From NCBI RefSeq assembly GCF_000948985.2, contig NZ_CP059733.1, positions 1,054,001-1,118,000 of the forward strand: DNA of 64,000 bases. The letters are read 5' to 3'. Made by a program: the position numbers and the translations under genes. Shown in pieces: positions 42,736 to 51,186 of this stretch. The first letter of the stretch is position 1, and every line of letters begins with the position of its first letter. The stretch is from Thalassomonas viridans. Its GTDB lineage: Bacteria; Pseudomonadota; Gammaproteobacteria; Enterobacterales; Alteromonadaceae. A model generated the notes under the pieces. It saw only the letters and a list, made by a program, of their open reading frames with translations, was not told the DNA's origin and did not search any database.

Positions 42736-43302
42736 CTAGTCAAAGTAAATGATCATTTCCGCCGCTTCGCAGTGGCAGTCAAAGCCGCAGAGAATGCAGT
42801 TGTAGCCGTTTTTGCTGTCTTCATACCATTTGTCCGGGTGGGACTTCACCAATTGGCCGCCGCATTTGGTAAAGTATTTTACCGCGCTGTTGCCGGGGCT
42901 TTGCTTCCACAAATGGCTGATACCCGCCAGTGAACCCTGCTCTTTGGCGGCGGCGATTGACAGTTTCAACAGCTGGCCGCCGATGCCGTGGCCGCGGTAG
43001 TTTTCGTCTACGGTATTGCATTTGAAATAACAGCTTTTATCAACCGGTACCTGCCATAACTCCGGGCTGCACCATTTGTCTACATGCCACTGGCCGGCGG
43101 CAAAGGTGATGCGAAAACCTATCAGCTTGTCCTGATCGTAAACCACATAACCGCTGTTGATGCCGTTTTTGATCCCCTTTTCATGCCACTCTTTGATATT
43201 TTCATTGGTGAGATAGCCGTCGCCGTGGACAAAGTTGCCCAGGGCGATTACCCGGTCGAAATCTTCCGGGGTTAAATTTTTATAAATGAACTGCTTGGTC
43301 AT
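42736..43302 (-). CDS. GNAT-family N-acetyltransferase
   Basis: A 188-residue acetyltransferase of unknown substrate. The acetyl-CoA site appears as CNTVDENYRGHGIGGQLLKLSIAAAKEQG (R/Q-x2-G-x-G/A type), followed by SPGNSAVKYFTKCGGQLV. A C-terminal Cys-rich end (NCILCGFDCHCEA) could bind metal. I start at 43302 (MTKQFIYKNLTPEDFD); the longer upstream frame is not conserved-looking. Confidence 0.88.
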   Translation of the reverse strand: MTKQFIYKNLTPEDFDRVIALGNFVHGDGYLTNENIKEWHEKGIKNGINSGYVVYDQDKLIGFRITFAAGQWHVDKWCSPELWQVPVDKSCYFKCNTVDENYRGHGIGGQLLKLSIAAAKEQGSLAGISHLWKQSPGNSAVKYFTKCGGQLVKSHPDKWYEDSKNGYNCILCGFDCHCEAAEMIIYFD

Positions 43303-43500
43303 ATATGAGAACTGTAAATACTTAAGTTTGATAAGTGCAACTATAAGGAAATAATGGCATAGTTGGGGCCATAACCCAATAGCGGTTAATACGAAAGTTA
43401 CCCGGCCTGTTGTTAACTCTTGTTGCCGCCTTAGGGTTAACGATATGCTTATATTGATGTTTCTAATACCTAGTTCGTAATTCGTAGTTTGGAGTGAATG

Positions 43501-44838
43501 ATGTACGACCCCTTGCATGATCTGTCCCCGGGAATCGGTGAGGCTTATCCCGACAGTTACTGGGCAGATGTGTCTAAAGATGCCCCCGAAGATGACGGCA
43601 CCCTGAAGCAGGATCTTGATGTTGATGTCGCCATTATCGGCGCCGGTTATACCGGGTTATCCTGCGCCCTGCATCTGGCGCGGGAACATGGCATCAAAGC
43701 TACGGTACTGGAAGCCAATAAAACCGCCTGGGGCTGCAGCGGCCGTAATGCCGGCTTTATCTTGAAGTCTTCCGGACGAAAAGCTTATTCCACCATGGAA
43801 AAGCAATGGGGCGAAGAGGTGATGCGCGGCATTTACCGGGAAATGTGCGCCGGGGTCGATACGGTAAAAAGCCTGATTAGCGAGGGCATAGCCTGTGACC
43901 CCCAGGAGGCGGGCTATTTAAAAGTCGCCCACAAACCAAACAAACTTGACGAACTGGTTGCCCTGGCAAAATTGCAGCAAAAAATGTTCGGTTATGATGT
44001 CCAGGTGTTGTCAAAAGAAGAAGTGCGCAGCCAGTACATGGATGACCATAACGCCTACGGCGCCATCCGCTACCAGGACGGTTTCGGTTTAAACCCGTTA
44101 AAACTCGCCTGGGGGTATCAGAGACTGGCGCGTCAGGCCGGGGCGAAAATCTATTCATCGTCGCCGGTAACCGACTGGCAAACCACGGGCAACAGGCAGC
44201 AATTGATCACCCCGCAGGGCAAGGTAACCGCCAAAAAAGTGGTGATAGCCACTAACGGCTATACCCCGAAAAATCTTCATGGTTTGGTGAAAAACCGCAC
44301 CCTGCCGGTGCTGTCCCAGGTGATAGTAACCCAGCCGCTGAGCCAGGAACAGCTCAAGGCCTGTAACTTCCTCACCAGCAATGTGGTCATGGATACCCGG
44401 GCGTTAAAGTATTATTACCGTAAGTTGCCGGATAACCGCATTTTATTTGGCGGCCGCGGCGCGATCACAGGCAAGGGGGCCGAAGATCCCTATTATGCCA
44501 ACCGCTTGCTGCAAGTGCTGAAAACCAGCTTTCCTTCACTGGCGCAAATTAAATATGACTATGCCTGGTCCGGCTGGATTTGTATGGCGCTCGATGACCT
44601 GCCGCATATTTATCAGAGTGAAAATAACGACGTTTTTTACAGCATGGGGTATTGCGGCAGCGGGGTTTCTTTCACCGTGCAGGCGGGCAAGCGCCTGGCG
44701 CAAAAAGTCGCCGGTGAGCAGGTGCCTGACTTGCCCCTCTACCAGAAAGCCTTACCGAAATTTCCTTTTGCGCCGCTGCGCCGGGTAGGGCAATGGGGGT
44801 ACTTCCATTACGGTAAAATAAAAGACACCTGGTTTTAA
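43501..44838 (+). CDS. FAD-dependent amine oxidoreductase, PuuB/DAO family
   Basis: A 445-residue DAO-family flavoenzyme. DVAIIGAGYTGLSCALHLAREHG is the FAD-binding Rossmann motif, GCSGRNAGFI follows, and SGWICMALDDLPHI with MGYCGSGVSFTVQAGKRLA close the FAD fold. The layout resembles gamma-glutamylputrescine oxidase (PuuB), but no other putrescine-pathway genes adjoin it. ATG 43501 has GGAG 6 nt upstream; the ATG immediately before (43498) is equally in frame. Confidence 0.85.
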   Translation: MYDPLHDLSPGIGEAYPDSYWADVSKDAPEDDGTLKQDLDVDVAIIGAGYTGLSCALHLAREHGIKATVLEANKTAWGCSGRNAGFILKSSGRKAYSTMEKQWGEEVMRGIYREMCAGVDTVKSLISEGIACDPQEAGYLKVAHKPNKLDELVALAKLQQKMFGYDVQVLSKEEVRSQYMDDHNAYGAIRYQDGFGLNPLKLAWGYQRLARQAGAKIYSSSPVTDWQTTGNRQQLITPQGKVTAKKVVIATNGYTPKNLHGLVKNRTLPVLSQVIVTQPLSQEQLKACNFLTSNVVMDTRALKYYYRKLPDNRILFGGRGAITGKGAEDPYYANRLLQVLKTSFPSLAQIKYDYAWSGWICMALDDLPHIYQSENNDVFYSMGYCGSGVSFTVQAGKRLAQKVAGEQVPDLPLYQKALPKFPFAPLRRVGQWGYFHYGKIKDTWF

Positions 44839-45198
44839 GTCATAGTATGGCCCGCATCCTTCTTAAGTGCTTGTTTAAGGAGGATAGCGTGCCGGATAGG
44901 CTGAATTTAAAATTTCAGCCTGTTTCGTTAGCAACTGCCTGGCGGTGTTTTCCAGATCGCTTTTCTTGTGTACAGCCTTCTATACGGTTTCTAAAAATTT
45001 CCCGAATATTAAATGCCGCCACAAGCGGATTTATTCCGTATTTTATACTACACCTTTAGTACTCCCCCCCACACCCGAGGAGGTCATTCACGTCATCTAC
45101 CAGGCAATCAATAGTTGTAAGCAATCAATCAGGCGCTATCCCCGAGTCCTAGAACACCCGGAGATAGCTAACCAACACGAACTTAACAGGAGTCCGTT
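44839..45198. other. Gap upstream of symE-like gene
   Basis: 360 bp without a credible gene. In E. coli an antisense RNA (SymR) covers the symE 5' region; an equivalent could lie here, but I see no clear antisense promoter or hairpin to assign. Confidence 0.35.
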
Positions 45199-45462
45199 AT
45201 GGCTGCATATCATCATACGCCAGAGCCCGGCTCGGCAAAAGGAAAATATCCTATCTATCGGCAACTTAGCGTGCTGGAAACCACCTGCGACTCGGCAGTG
45301 AAAAGCCGCGGCATAGGCATTAACTATCGTCCCGTGCATCTGGAACCCTGTCTGGTGCTCAGGGGAAAATGGCTCAGGCAGGCCGGTTTCCCCATAGGGC
45401 AAAAGGTCAGCATTAGGGTAAATCCCGGCGAGTTAGTTATTACCCTTAAGCCACCCCGCTAA
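45199..45462 (+). CDS. symE: SymE-like toxin, AbrB-fold
   Basis: An 87-residue protein with the SymE pattern in its C-terminal half: PCLVLRGKWLRQAGFPIGQKVSIRVNPGELVITL. In E. coli SymE is a type I toxin, SOS-induced, with effects on RNA and nucleoid, and is held off by antisense SymR. ACAGGAG lies 8 nt before the ATG. No LexA box was found upstream, so SOS control is not supported here. Confidence 0.8.
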   Translation: MAAYHHTPEPGSAKGKYPIYRQLSVLETTCDSAVKSRGIGINYRPVHLEPCLVLRGKWLRQAGFPIGQKVSIRVNPGELVITLKPPR

Positions 45463-45488
45463 AACTGTTAATAGCTAGCAAGCGCATC

Positions 45489-45522
45489 AACAGCTGTGCC
45501 TTAAACCGGCACAGCTGTTTTA
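45489..45522 (+). terminator. Terminator after symE-like gene
   Basis: AACAGCTGTGCC (45489-45500) is the perfect complement of 45508-45519, 7-nt loop, then TTTTA on the plus strand. It lies between convergent genes. Confidence 0.8.
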
Positions 45523-46209
45523 TGAGTGTCTTGCAAAACGCCGGCTAAAGCCCGCGCCCACCAGGCCTAAGGTGAGCAAGGCGGCACCGGCAGGTTCAGG
45601 CACCAAACGTTTAATCGCCAGATGATCTACGGTGAAGCCGTCGGCATTTGTCCTGGCACTTAAAATGGTCACCGAACGGATCACTTCATGCTCTTCTGCT
45701 TCTATGGTGAGATAACCGTTTCTGCCTGCGCCGTTGTGGAAGCTGTCAAAGTTTTCCAGAGTGCCGTGGGCAAGGTCATTGATATAGAGGGAATGGCGGC
45801 CGCCGTATTGGCTCTGCATATTGGCAAAGCCGAGACCGAAACCGGCAATGCCCTGTTCAAAGAAAAAGGTGATCCCCTGCACCCAGGACGGGATCCAGCG
45901 GTTATTGCCGCTGTTGCCGTTGGCCAGCACATAAGTGTCGTCCCAGCTCAGGCTGGCAAAATCGAGCAGGTTCACCAGCTGGCTTTTTTCGGCAACATCC
46001 GGGTTGATAAAGGCGTAGCTTACGCCGTCCATTAATTGCTTGTCATCAAATTTTTCGATGTCATAGCCGCTAATGCCTAAGGCCGCATCCATCACAGCAG
46101 TATCCGGAGAGTGGACACCCGGCGCGTAGAACTTGATAAGGCTTGCCTGGCTGATTGTGCTGGTAAGCAGCAGGCTAATATTGAATAGTAAGCAGATTTT
46201 ATTTTTCAT
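45520..46209 (-). CDS. PEP-CTERM sorted exported protein, copy 1
   Basis: A 229-residue exported protein. An N-terminal signal peptide (KNKICLLFNISLLLTSTISQA) leads a ~170-residue domain with WVQGITFFFEQGIAGFGLGFA. The C-terminus is a PEP-CTERM sorting signal: VPEPAG, hydrophobic helix ALLTLGLVGAGF, then SRRFARHS. PEP-CTERM proteins are processed by exosortase and linked to exopolysaccharide and biofilm matrix. It is the paralogue of 46684-47382, same length and order. Start set at 46209 by alignment with the paralogue's start. Confidence 0.88.
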   Translation of the reverse strand: MKNKICLLFNISLLLTSTISQASLIKFYAPGVHSPDTAVMDAALGISGYDIEKFDDKQLMDGVSYAFINPDVAEKSQLVNLLDFASLSWDDTYVLANGNSGNNRWIPSWVQGITFFFEQGIAGFGLGFANMQSQYGGRHSLYINDLAHGTLENFDSFHNGAGRNGYLTIEAEEHEVIRSVTILSARTNADGFTVDHLAIKRLVPEPAGAALLTLGLVGAGFSRRFARHS

Positions 46210-46339
46210 AACATACAACCTAACTGATATGGTCTGTTTTTATCTTGGGGGTGTTTCCCTGAGAGCCTGCTCCTGGGCTGTTCCGTCTTTTTCCTTTTAT
46301 TCTGTTTTTTGTTCTTTTCGCTTTTTACTTTTTATGGTC

Positions 46340-46356
46340 TGCATGTTTAGTGCCAA
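46340..46356 (-). promoter_or_regulatory. sigma-54 promoter of PEP-CTERM copy 1
   Basis: On the minus strand TTGGCACTAAACATGCA contains TGGCAC-N5-ATGCA, with GG and GC at -24/-12 spacing, 131 nt upstream of the start. The same motif precedes the paralogue. The rest of the 46210-46683 gap shows no gene. Confidence 0.7.
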
Positions 46357-46683
46357 TATAATCCGGCAATGTCAGCTGTTATGGACGGGAGCTTAAAAAG
46401 GAAAGTTAACGTATTGATTTGATTTTTTTTACCGCTGCTGAGAAAAAACAATAGGGGCGTTTCTTTGCTTTTGAGCCGGAAGCGCAAGTACAGTTAACTT
46501 ATATCTATCGGCCATTTATTGCCGCTGATATGCTTTGCCGCTTTGGAAAAAGTTGCCACCGCTAAAGGGGGCAGGTATAGAGGGAGGCTAATACGATAGC
46601 GAATTTCTTCTGGAAAATGGAAGGCTGAGCAGGGGTTAACTGCTGCATTTTGCGCTGCAGTTAACCTCAGTCCTAATGAGAGC

Positions 46684-47382
46684 TTATTTTCTCATTAAAC
46701 GGCGGCTGACGCCACCACCGATCAGGCCCAGGGCTAGCAGGGCGATAGTGCCGGGCTCAGGCACGGCTGCCGAAGCGGCGCGGCTGATTGCCAGGTGGTC
46801 AAACATAAAGCCGTCTCTATTGGCAAGGGTGCTTAAAATAGTAATCGAGTGGATCAATTCACTGCCTTCTGCGTTGATTTTCAGGTAGCCGTTGCGCCCT
46901 GAGCCACTGGTGAAGTTCGCATAGTCTTCCAGGTTGCCGTAATCCTGGTCATTGATCCGCAATGCATGGTTGCCGCCAAACCTGGTTTCTGCATTGGCCA
47001 TGCCGGTACCGAAGCCGGTAATGCCGCCTTCAAAATAAAAGGTGATGCCCTGTACCCAGGGGCTGGTCCAGTTGTTGTTACCGCCATTGCCGTTAGACAG
47101 TACATAGCCGTCATCCCAGCTCAGGGCTGGATAGTTAAGCAGAGTCTCCAGGTCATCCCTGCGGTCGATATCTGGGTTGATAAAAGAATAGCTGAGGCCG
47201 TCGATAAGTTCGGTATCAGTAAAGCTTTCTATTTCATAGCCTGTGATCCCTAAAGCAGCGTCCATAGCTGCCGTATCGGATGAATAAACGCCGGGGGCAT
47301 GAAAGCTGACCAGGCTTGCCTGGCTGGCCGCGCTGGCAAGTAATAAAGAGCCGGTTAACAGTAATTGAGAGATTTTTTTCAT
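46684..47382 (-). CDS. PEP-CTERM sorted exported protein, copy 2
   Basis: A 232-residue paralogue of the neighbouring copy. Signal peptide KKISQLLLTGSLLLASAASQA, the shared core (APGVYSSDTAAMDAALGITGYEIESF and WVQGITFYFEGGITGFGTGMA), and the C-terminal signal VPEPGTIALLALGLIGGGVSRRLMRK. Both genes point the same way with separate sigma-54-like promoters, so they arose by tandem duplication but are separately transcribed. No exosortase gene is in the window. Confidence 0.9.
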   Translation of the reverse strand: MKKISQLLLTGSLLLASAASQASLVSFHAPGVYSSDTAAMDAALGITGYEIESFTDTELIDGLSYSFINPDIDRRDDLETLLNYPALSWDDGYVLSNGNGGNNNWTSPWVQGITFYFEGGITGFGTGMANAETRFGGNHALRINDQDYGNLEDYANFTSGSGRNGYLKINAEGSELIHSITILSTLANRDGFMFDHLAISRAASAAVPEPGTIALLALGLIGGGVSRRLMRK

Positions 47383-47481
47383 AAAGATACAACCTATATA
47401 AATGAGATTATTATTGTCCTGCTTACCTTAATCGTCCGGTTGACATAGGTAAGGCTTGCCTGTTGCGCACCTGCTTGACTA

Positions 47482-47498
47482 GGCAGGTTTAGTGCCAA
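47482..47498 (-). promoter_or_regulatory. sigma-54 promoter of PEP-CTERM copy 2
   Basis: TTGGCACTAAACCTGCC on the minus strand keeps GG/GC at -24/-12 spacing (TGGCAC-N5-CTGCC), 100 nt before the start. It is identical to the copy-1 promoter through TTGGCACTAAAC. Apart from this the 47383-47790 gap holds no gene. Confidence 0.7.
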
Positions 47499-47790
47499 AT
47501 GTAATCAGGGTGTAACTGAACTGTTGTTCTCATGCTCTAATTTGTTGATTAATATATGGTTTGTTTTCTTTCTTGTTGGAGGAAAAGGTTAAGAGTCATT
47601 TTGGACGCTAAGCAGGAGGTGGCAATAATTGCCGCTGCCATGGTTGCCGCAGCGGATCTTTGTTGCCATAAATTGTATGGATTATAGGCAGAGCCGACAG
47701 CCGTTTGAAAATTTTGTCGGTGATATGTGGTGATAGACCCGCCTGCTCAGGCTGGCGGATCTTAACTAGTGGTTAATCTGTTTAGTTCGC

Positions 47791-49875
47791 TTAATTTAAT
47801 AAATTAAATGAACCGACAAAGCTGGTGACCGTGGTGTTCGGTGTGGTTACGGTAATGGTTAATACCCCGGTTTCTGCCACGCCGCCGGTTGCATTAACCA
47901 GTACGAAATCCAGGCTGCGGGGAGTGGTGGTGTTGGGCATGGTCATGGAAGTGGTGCCTTCCAGCTCCCCGGCGCTGCTGCTGACGCTGACGGTTGTGCC
48001 CATGGGCATGGCCTGGCCGGCAGAGTCGGTAAAACTGAAACGGAAACTCTGGCTGCCGCCGTCACTGATGCTCGGCAGCCCGATGCCGCCGCCTGACTGG
48101 TCGGCATACAAGGTAGTCGCGCCATTGGTGAGCTGATAGTGGGCGTCAGATCCCGACATAATAAGGATCATGGCTTTTCTCAGCCGGATTGACCTTTGCT
48201 CCGAACAGGAGCTGCCTTCACAGCGGGGGCCGTTATACAGGCTGTCGGCGTCGCTGAAAGCGTCGCTGTCATCGTCGTCGTAATAAATTTCACCGGCGTC
48301 ATACTGGCCGTTTTCGTTATCGTCGCGCCAGGCTTCCGACATATCGATAAAACCCGAAGCTTCGCTGCCGTGGCTGCCAAAACCCGAATCAACGCCGCTA
48401 TCCGTTATCGCACTGCCGTCATCGTCGTCGAAGGTATTGTTGCCGTTGGTTTCATAAAAGGTTTCATGCCCCAGTGCGGTTGCCACTATGGTAACCCGGT
48501 GATCGTCCACCCTGTCGTTGGCGCTGACCCATTCAACAGAGCAGCTGCCGTTGCTGGTGTTGCAGCTGCCCGGGATATGGCCGCCCTCGGCGGTAAAGGT
48601 CACTGTGGTGCCGTCGGGCACAGGATTGTTGAAGTTATCCGCCAGCCACACGGAAACCGTCGAGGTGACGCCGTTGGTGGTGTCGGCCTCTGGGTTGAGT
48701 ACGCTGGCGGCTATGGTAAAGGAGCTTTGCTCCGGCAGATCGGACACGACAGACAACAGGTCAGACTGGGTTTGCACCGGGGTTTCCTGCCCCTGGAAGT
48801 CCATGGTGGCTTTGGCGGTAACCCTGACGGAAGTGGGCACGGTTCCGGCATTTACCTGGGTGGTGATCTCCCCCTGGCTGTTGGTCAAGCCGCTTGCCGG
48901 GGTTAACGTGATATTGCCGACATCCGTGTTCAGGCTGAAACTGACTTCCTGTTGTGCAAGGGGATTGCCCAGGGCGCTGTTGACCTTGAAGGTCAGGGTG
49001 GAAAACTCCTGTTTGTCGACGCCGCCGGAGCCTTTTAGGGCGATGGAGTTGGGCTCGGCGGAAATAAAGGCGATGGAGCCCAGCTGTTCGCCGCTGATAT
49101 GTATGCTTTGGGAGGCGGTATTGGTAGTGCCGTTGCTGGTGACCGAAGCGACAACCAGGTCATCGGTGCCGGTTAGTCCGGCGCAGCTGACATCTTCAAA
49201 GGTGGCATTTGCCCGGCCGTTGGTGGTAAATACCGTGGTGTCTATGGTTGCTTTGGCATTTTCCACACAGCTGGAAGTAAAGACTACCGGGGTCGGCTCT
49301 GTGATTAAGGCATTATCTTCATCCACCAGGTCCACGGTTAAGCCCAGGGTGCCGCCGGCACTGACGGTATTGTCCGTCAGCGACAATTTGATTTGTCCTT
49401 CAATAAAGGTATCCGTGTCATCGAAATAACCGATACGTATCGCGCCGTCAGTGACTACGCTGTCGGCGGCAATAACTTCATAATTGAGGCTGTTGCTTTG
49501 GGTGCCCGTGCCGGCGTCGGTATAGGTGGCGGTGAGCACACCGGCGCCGAGTATGGCATTGCCGGTTAAGCTCACCGTTGCTATGCCGTTGTCGTCGGTC
49601 AGGGCGGAAGCTGCCGCCAGGGTGCCGACTTCGGCGCTGTAGTTGATGATTTTCCGCACCAGCGGCTGGTTATCGGCACTAAGCAACTGGCTGGTGACCT
49701 GTACCGTCTCATCGGCTTTAAACTGGCTGACGGCAACACCGTTTAACAACAGCTCACTGCTAAGGGAGGGGGGAGAAATGCTGGTGTTATTGTCTTCATT
49801 GTCACCTGAGCTGCCGTTACAAGCGGTTAATAACATTAACCAGGAAAGCACCAGAGTGAGGGGGATTTTCTTCAT
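47791..49875 (-). CDS. Large Ig-like (Big_1) repeat lipoprotein
   Basis: A 694-residue surface lipoprotein. The lipobox LLTAC gives Cys19 as the acylated residue. It contains at least three invasin-type Ig-like domains, seen as repeated patterns such as SLLSADNQPLV...LTDDNGIATVSLTG, LTNSQGEITTQVNAG and WLADNFNNPVPDGTTVTFTA. An Asp-rich stretch near residues 490-550 (DDNENGQYDAGEIYYDDDDSD) looks like calcium-binding loops. Adhesion or stabilising roles are likely; partners unknown. No visible terminator follows. Confidence 0.88.
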   Translation of the reverse strand: MKKIPLTLVLSWLMLLTACNGSSGDNEDNNTSISPPSLSSELLLNGVAVSQFKADETVQVTSQLLSADNQPLVRKIINYSAEVGTLAAASALTDDNGIATVSLTGNAILGAGVLTATYTDAGTGTQSNSLNYEVIAADSVVTDGAIRIGYFDDTDTFIEGQIKLSLTDNTVSAGGTLGLTVDLVDEDNALITEPTPVVFTSSCVENAKATIDTTVFTTNGRANATFEDVSCAGLTGTDDLVVASVTSNGTTNTASQSIHISGEQLGSIAFISAEPNSIALKGSGGVDKQEFSTLTFKVNSALGNPLAQQEVSFSLNTDVGNITLTPASGLTNSQGEITTQVNAGTVPTSVRVTAKATMDFQGQETPVQTQSDLLSVVSDLPEQSSFTIAASVLNPEADTTNGVTSTVSVWLADNFNNPVPDGTTVTFTAEGGHIPGSCNTSNGSCSVEWVSANDRVDDHRVTIVATALGHETFYETNGNNTFDDDDGSAITDSGVDSGFGSHGSEASGFIDMSEAWRDDNENGQYDAGEIYYDDDDSDAFSDADSLYNGPRCEGSSCSEQRSIRLRKAMILIMSGSDAHYQLTNGATTLYADQSGGGIGLPSISDGGSQSFRFSFTDSAGQAMPMGTTVSVSSSAGELEGTTSMTMPNTTTPRSLDFVLVNATGGVAETGVLTITVTTPNTTVTSFVGSFNLLN

Positions 49876-50041
49876 GCCTGTTTATCCTTAAAGATCCGGG
49901 AATTTACCGCTAGAGGATAAAAGCCAGCCAGTAAAAAGTCCATGTTAATTCAATAAATTATCATGATCTGCGGCAAGTTTTACTTTACTGGTGCAGCCCG
50001 TATCCCGCCCAGGTATCAGCGGCTGTAATTTTTGCTTATTT

Positions 50042-51025
50042 TTAATCCAGGCGGTTAAGGCGTTTTTGTGCCTTAAAGGCACGGATATTGTCGGCAATGG
50101 CATCAAGCAGCCTTTGCTGGGCCTGTTCACTGGCCCAGGCAATATGGCCGGTGATTTTCAGGTTGTCCAGGCTGGAGGTTAACAGGGGATGATCCGCCGG
50201 CGGCGGTTCCTGGTCCAGCACGTCCAGTACCGCACAGGCGATTTCTTTATTCTTCAGGGCCGTTAGCAGTGCCCGGTTATCTATCAGTCCGCCGCGGGCG
50301 GTGTTGATCACCAGGGCGTTGGTTTTCATTTGCTTAAAGCTGTGTTCATCCAGCAGCTTGTCGGTTTTTGGGGTTAACGGGCAATGCAGGCTGATAATAT
50401 CCGAGTGCCTGAGCAGGTGGTTAAAGTCGCAGCGGCCGGGTCTGATGCTTTCGGCATTGGCACGTTCGGCTACCAAGACCCGGATATCAAAGGCGGTGGC
50501 AATTTTGGCCACTGACCGGCCAAGGTTGCCGTAACCTATGATACCTAGGGTTTTACCGGCAAGTTCGGTAATGGCATTGCCGTGCAGGCAAAAGGTCGGG
50601 TTTTGCTGCCACAAACCGAGTTCGGTATTGCGGTTATGGTGGCTGGTCTGGTTAAAGTATTCCAGGATCTGGGCGAAGACATATTGCGCCACCGACGCCC
50701 CGGCATAACCGCTGACGTTGGTGACGGCAATGCCCAATGTGCGGGCGGCTGCGATATCGATATTGTTGCTGCCGGTGGCGGCGATACAGATGAGTTTTAA
50801 CCGCGGCAGTCGGCTTAATATGGCTTTATCCAGCACTACCTTGTTGCTGATCACTATATCCGCTTCCTGGCAGCGTTCGAGCACCTGCTCGGGTGCTGTG
50901 GTGCGATAACAGCTGAGCTTAGTTACCTGTCCTTTGATTGCTTCCAGGGCCGAAGTTGCGTTGTTATCTGTGGCCTCAGTACCGGCTATGCTGAAGGTCT
51001 GCAAATCGAGAAAAACCGCGTGCAT
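50042..51025 (-). CDS. D-isomer 2-hydroxyacid dehydrogenase
   Basis: NAD-dependent reductase of 2-oxo acids, 327 aa. GKTLGIIGYGNLGRSVAKIATAFDIRVLVAER is the nucleotide-binding motif. The catalytic Arg lies in NTARGGLIDNRALL, the Glu in VLDVLDQEPPP, and the His in ITGHIAWAS. This resembles glycerate/hydroxypyruvate reductases, but the substrate cannot be fixed. It is followed on the minus strand only by a gap and the Ig-like lipoprotein gene. Confidence 0.9.
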   Translation of the reverse strand: MHAVFLDLQTFSIAGTEATDNNATSALEAIKGQVTKLSCYRTTAPEQVLERCQEADIVISNKVVLDKAILSRLPRLKLICIAATGSNNIDIAAARTLGIAVTNVSGYAGASVAQYVFAQILEYFNQTSHHNRNTELGLWQQNPTFCLHGNAITELAGKTLGIIGYGNLGRSVAKIATAFDIRVLVAERANAESIRPGRCDFNHLLRHSDIISLHCPLTPKTDKLLDEHSFKQMKTNALVINTARGGLIDNRALLTALKNKEIACAVLDVLDQEPPPADHPLLTSSLDNLKITGHIAWASEQAQQRLLDAIADNIRAFKAQKRLNRLD

Positions 51026-51186
51026 CTATTACGTCTCTGATTTTAATAAAAGTGGATTGGCTGAAAGAGCTCAGCTTACGGTTTTCTACCGGCCGGGACA
51101 AGCGCCTTTTTCTGAAAAGGTTAAAGGGGGACGGCTGCAAATATGACGGATATTTGCAGCCGTTAATATTCGGTATCGGTATCCGG

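Noticed and set aside
43303..43518. Long N-terminal extension of the GNAT frame
   Set aside because: It overlaps the oxidase promoter region and is not conserved-looking; the start at 43302 fits the domain.
45489..45519. Perfect inverted repeat considered as a recombination site
   Set aside because: Stem-loop plus T-run between convergent genes is a terminator; no integrase is nearby.
48196..48906. 236-codon plus-strand frame opposite the Ig-like lipoprotein
   Set aside because: Val/Ala/Gly-rich antisense shadow, no RBS, and the minus-strand frame has clear domains.
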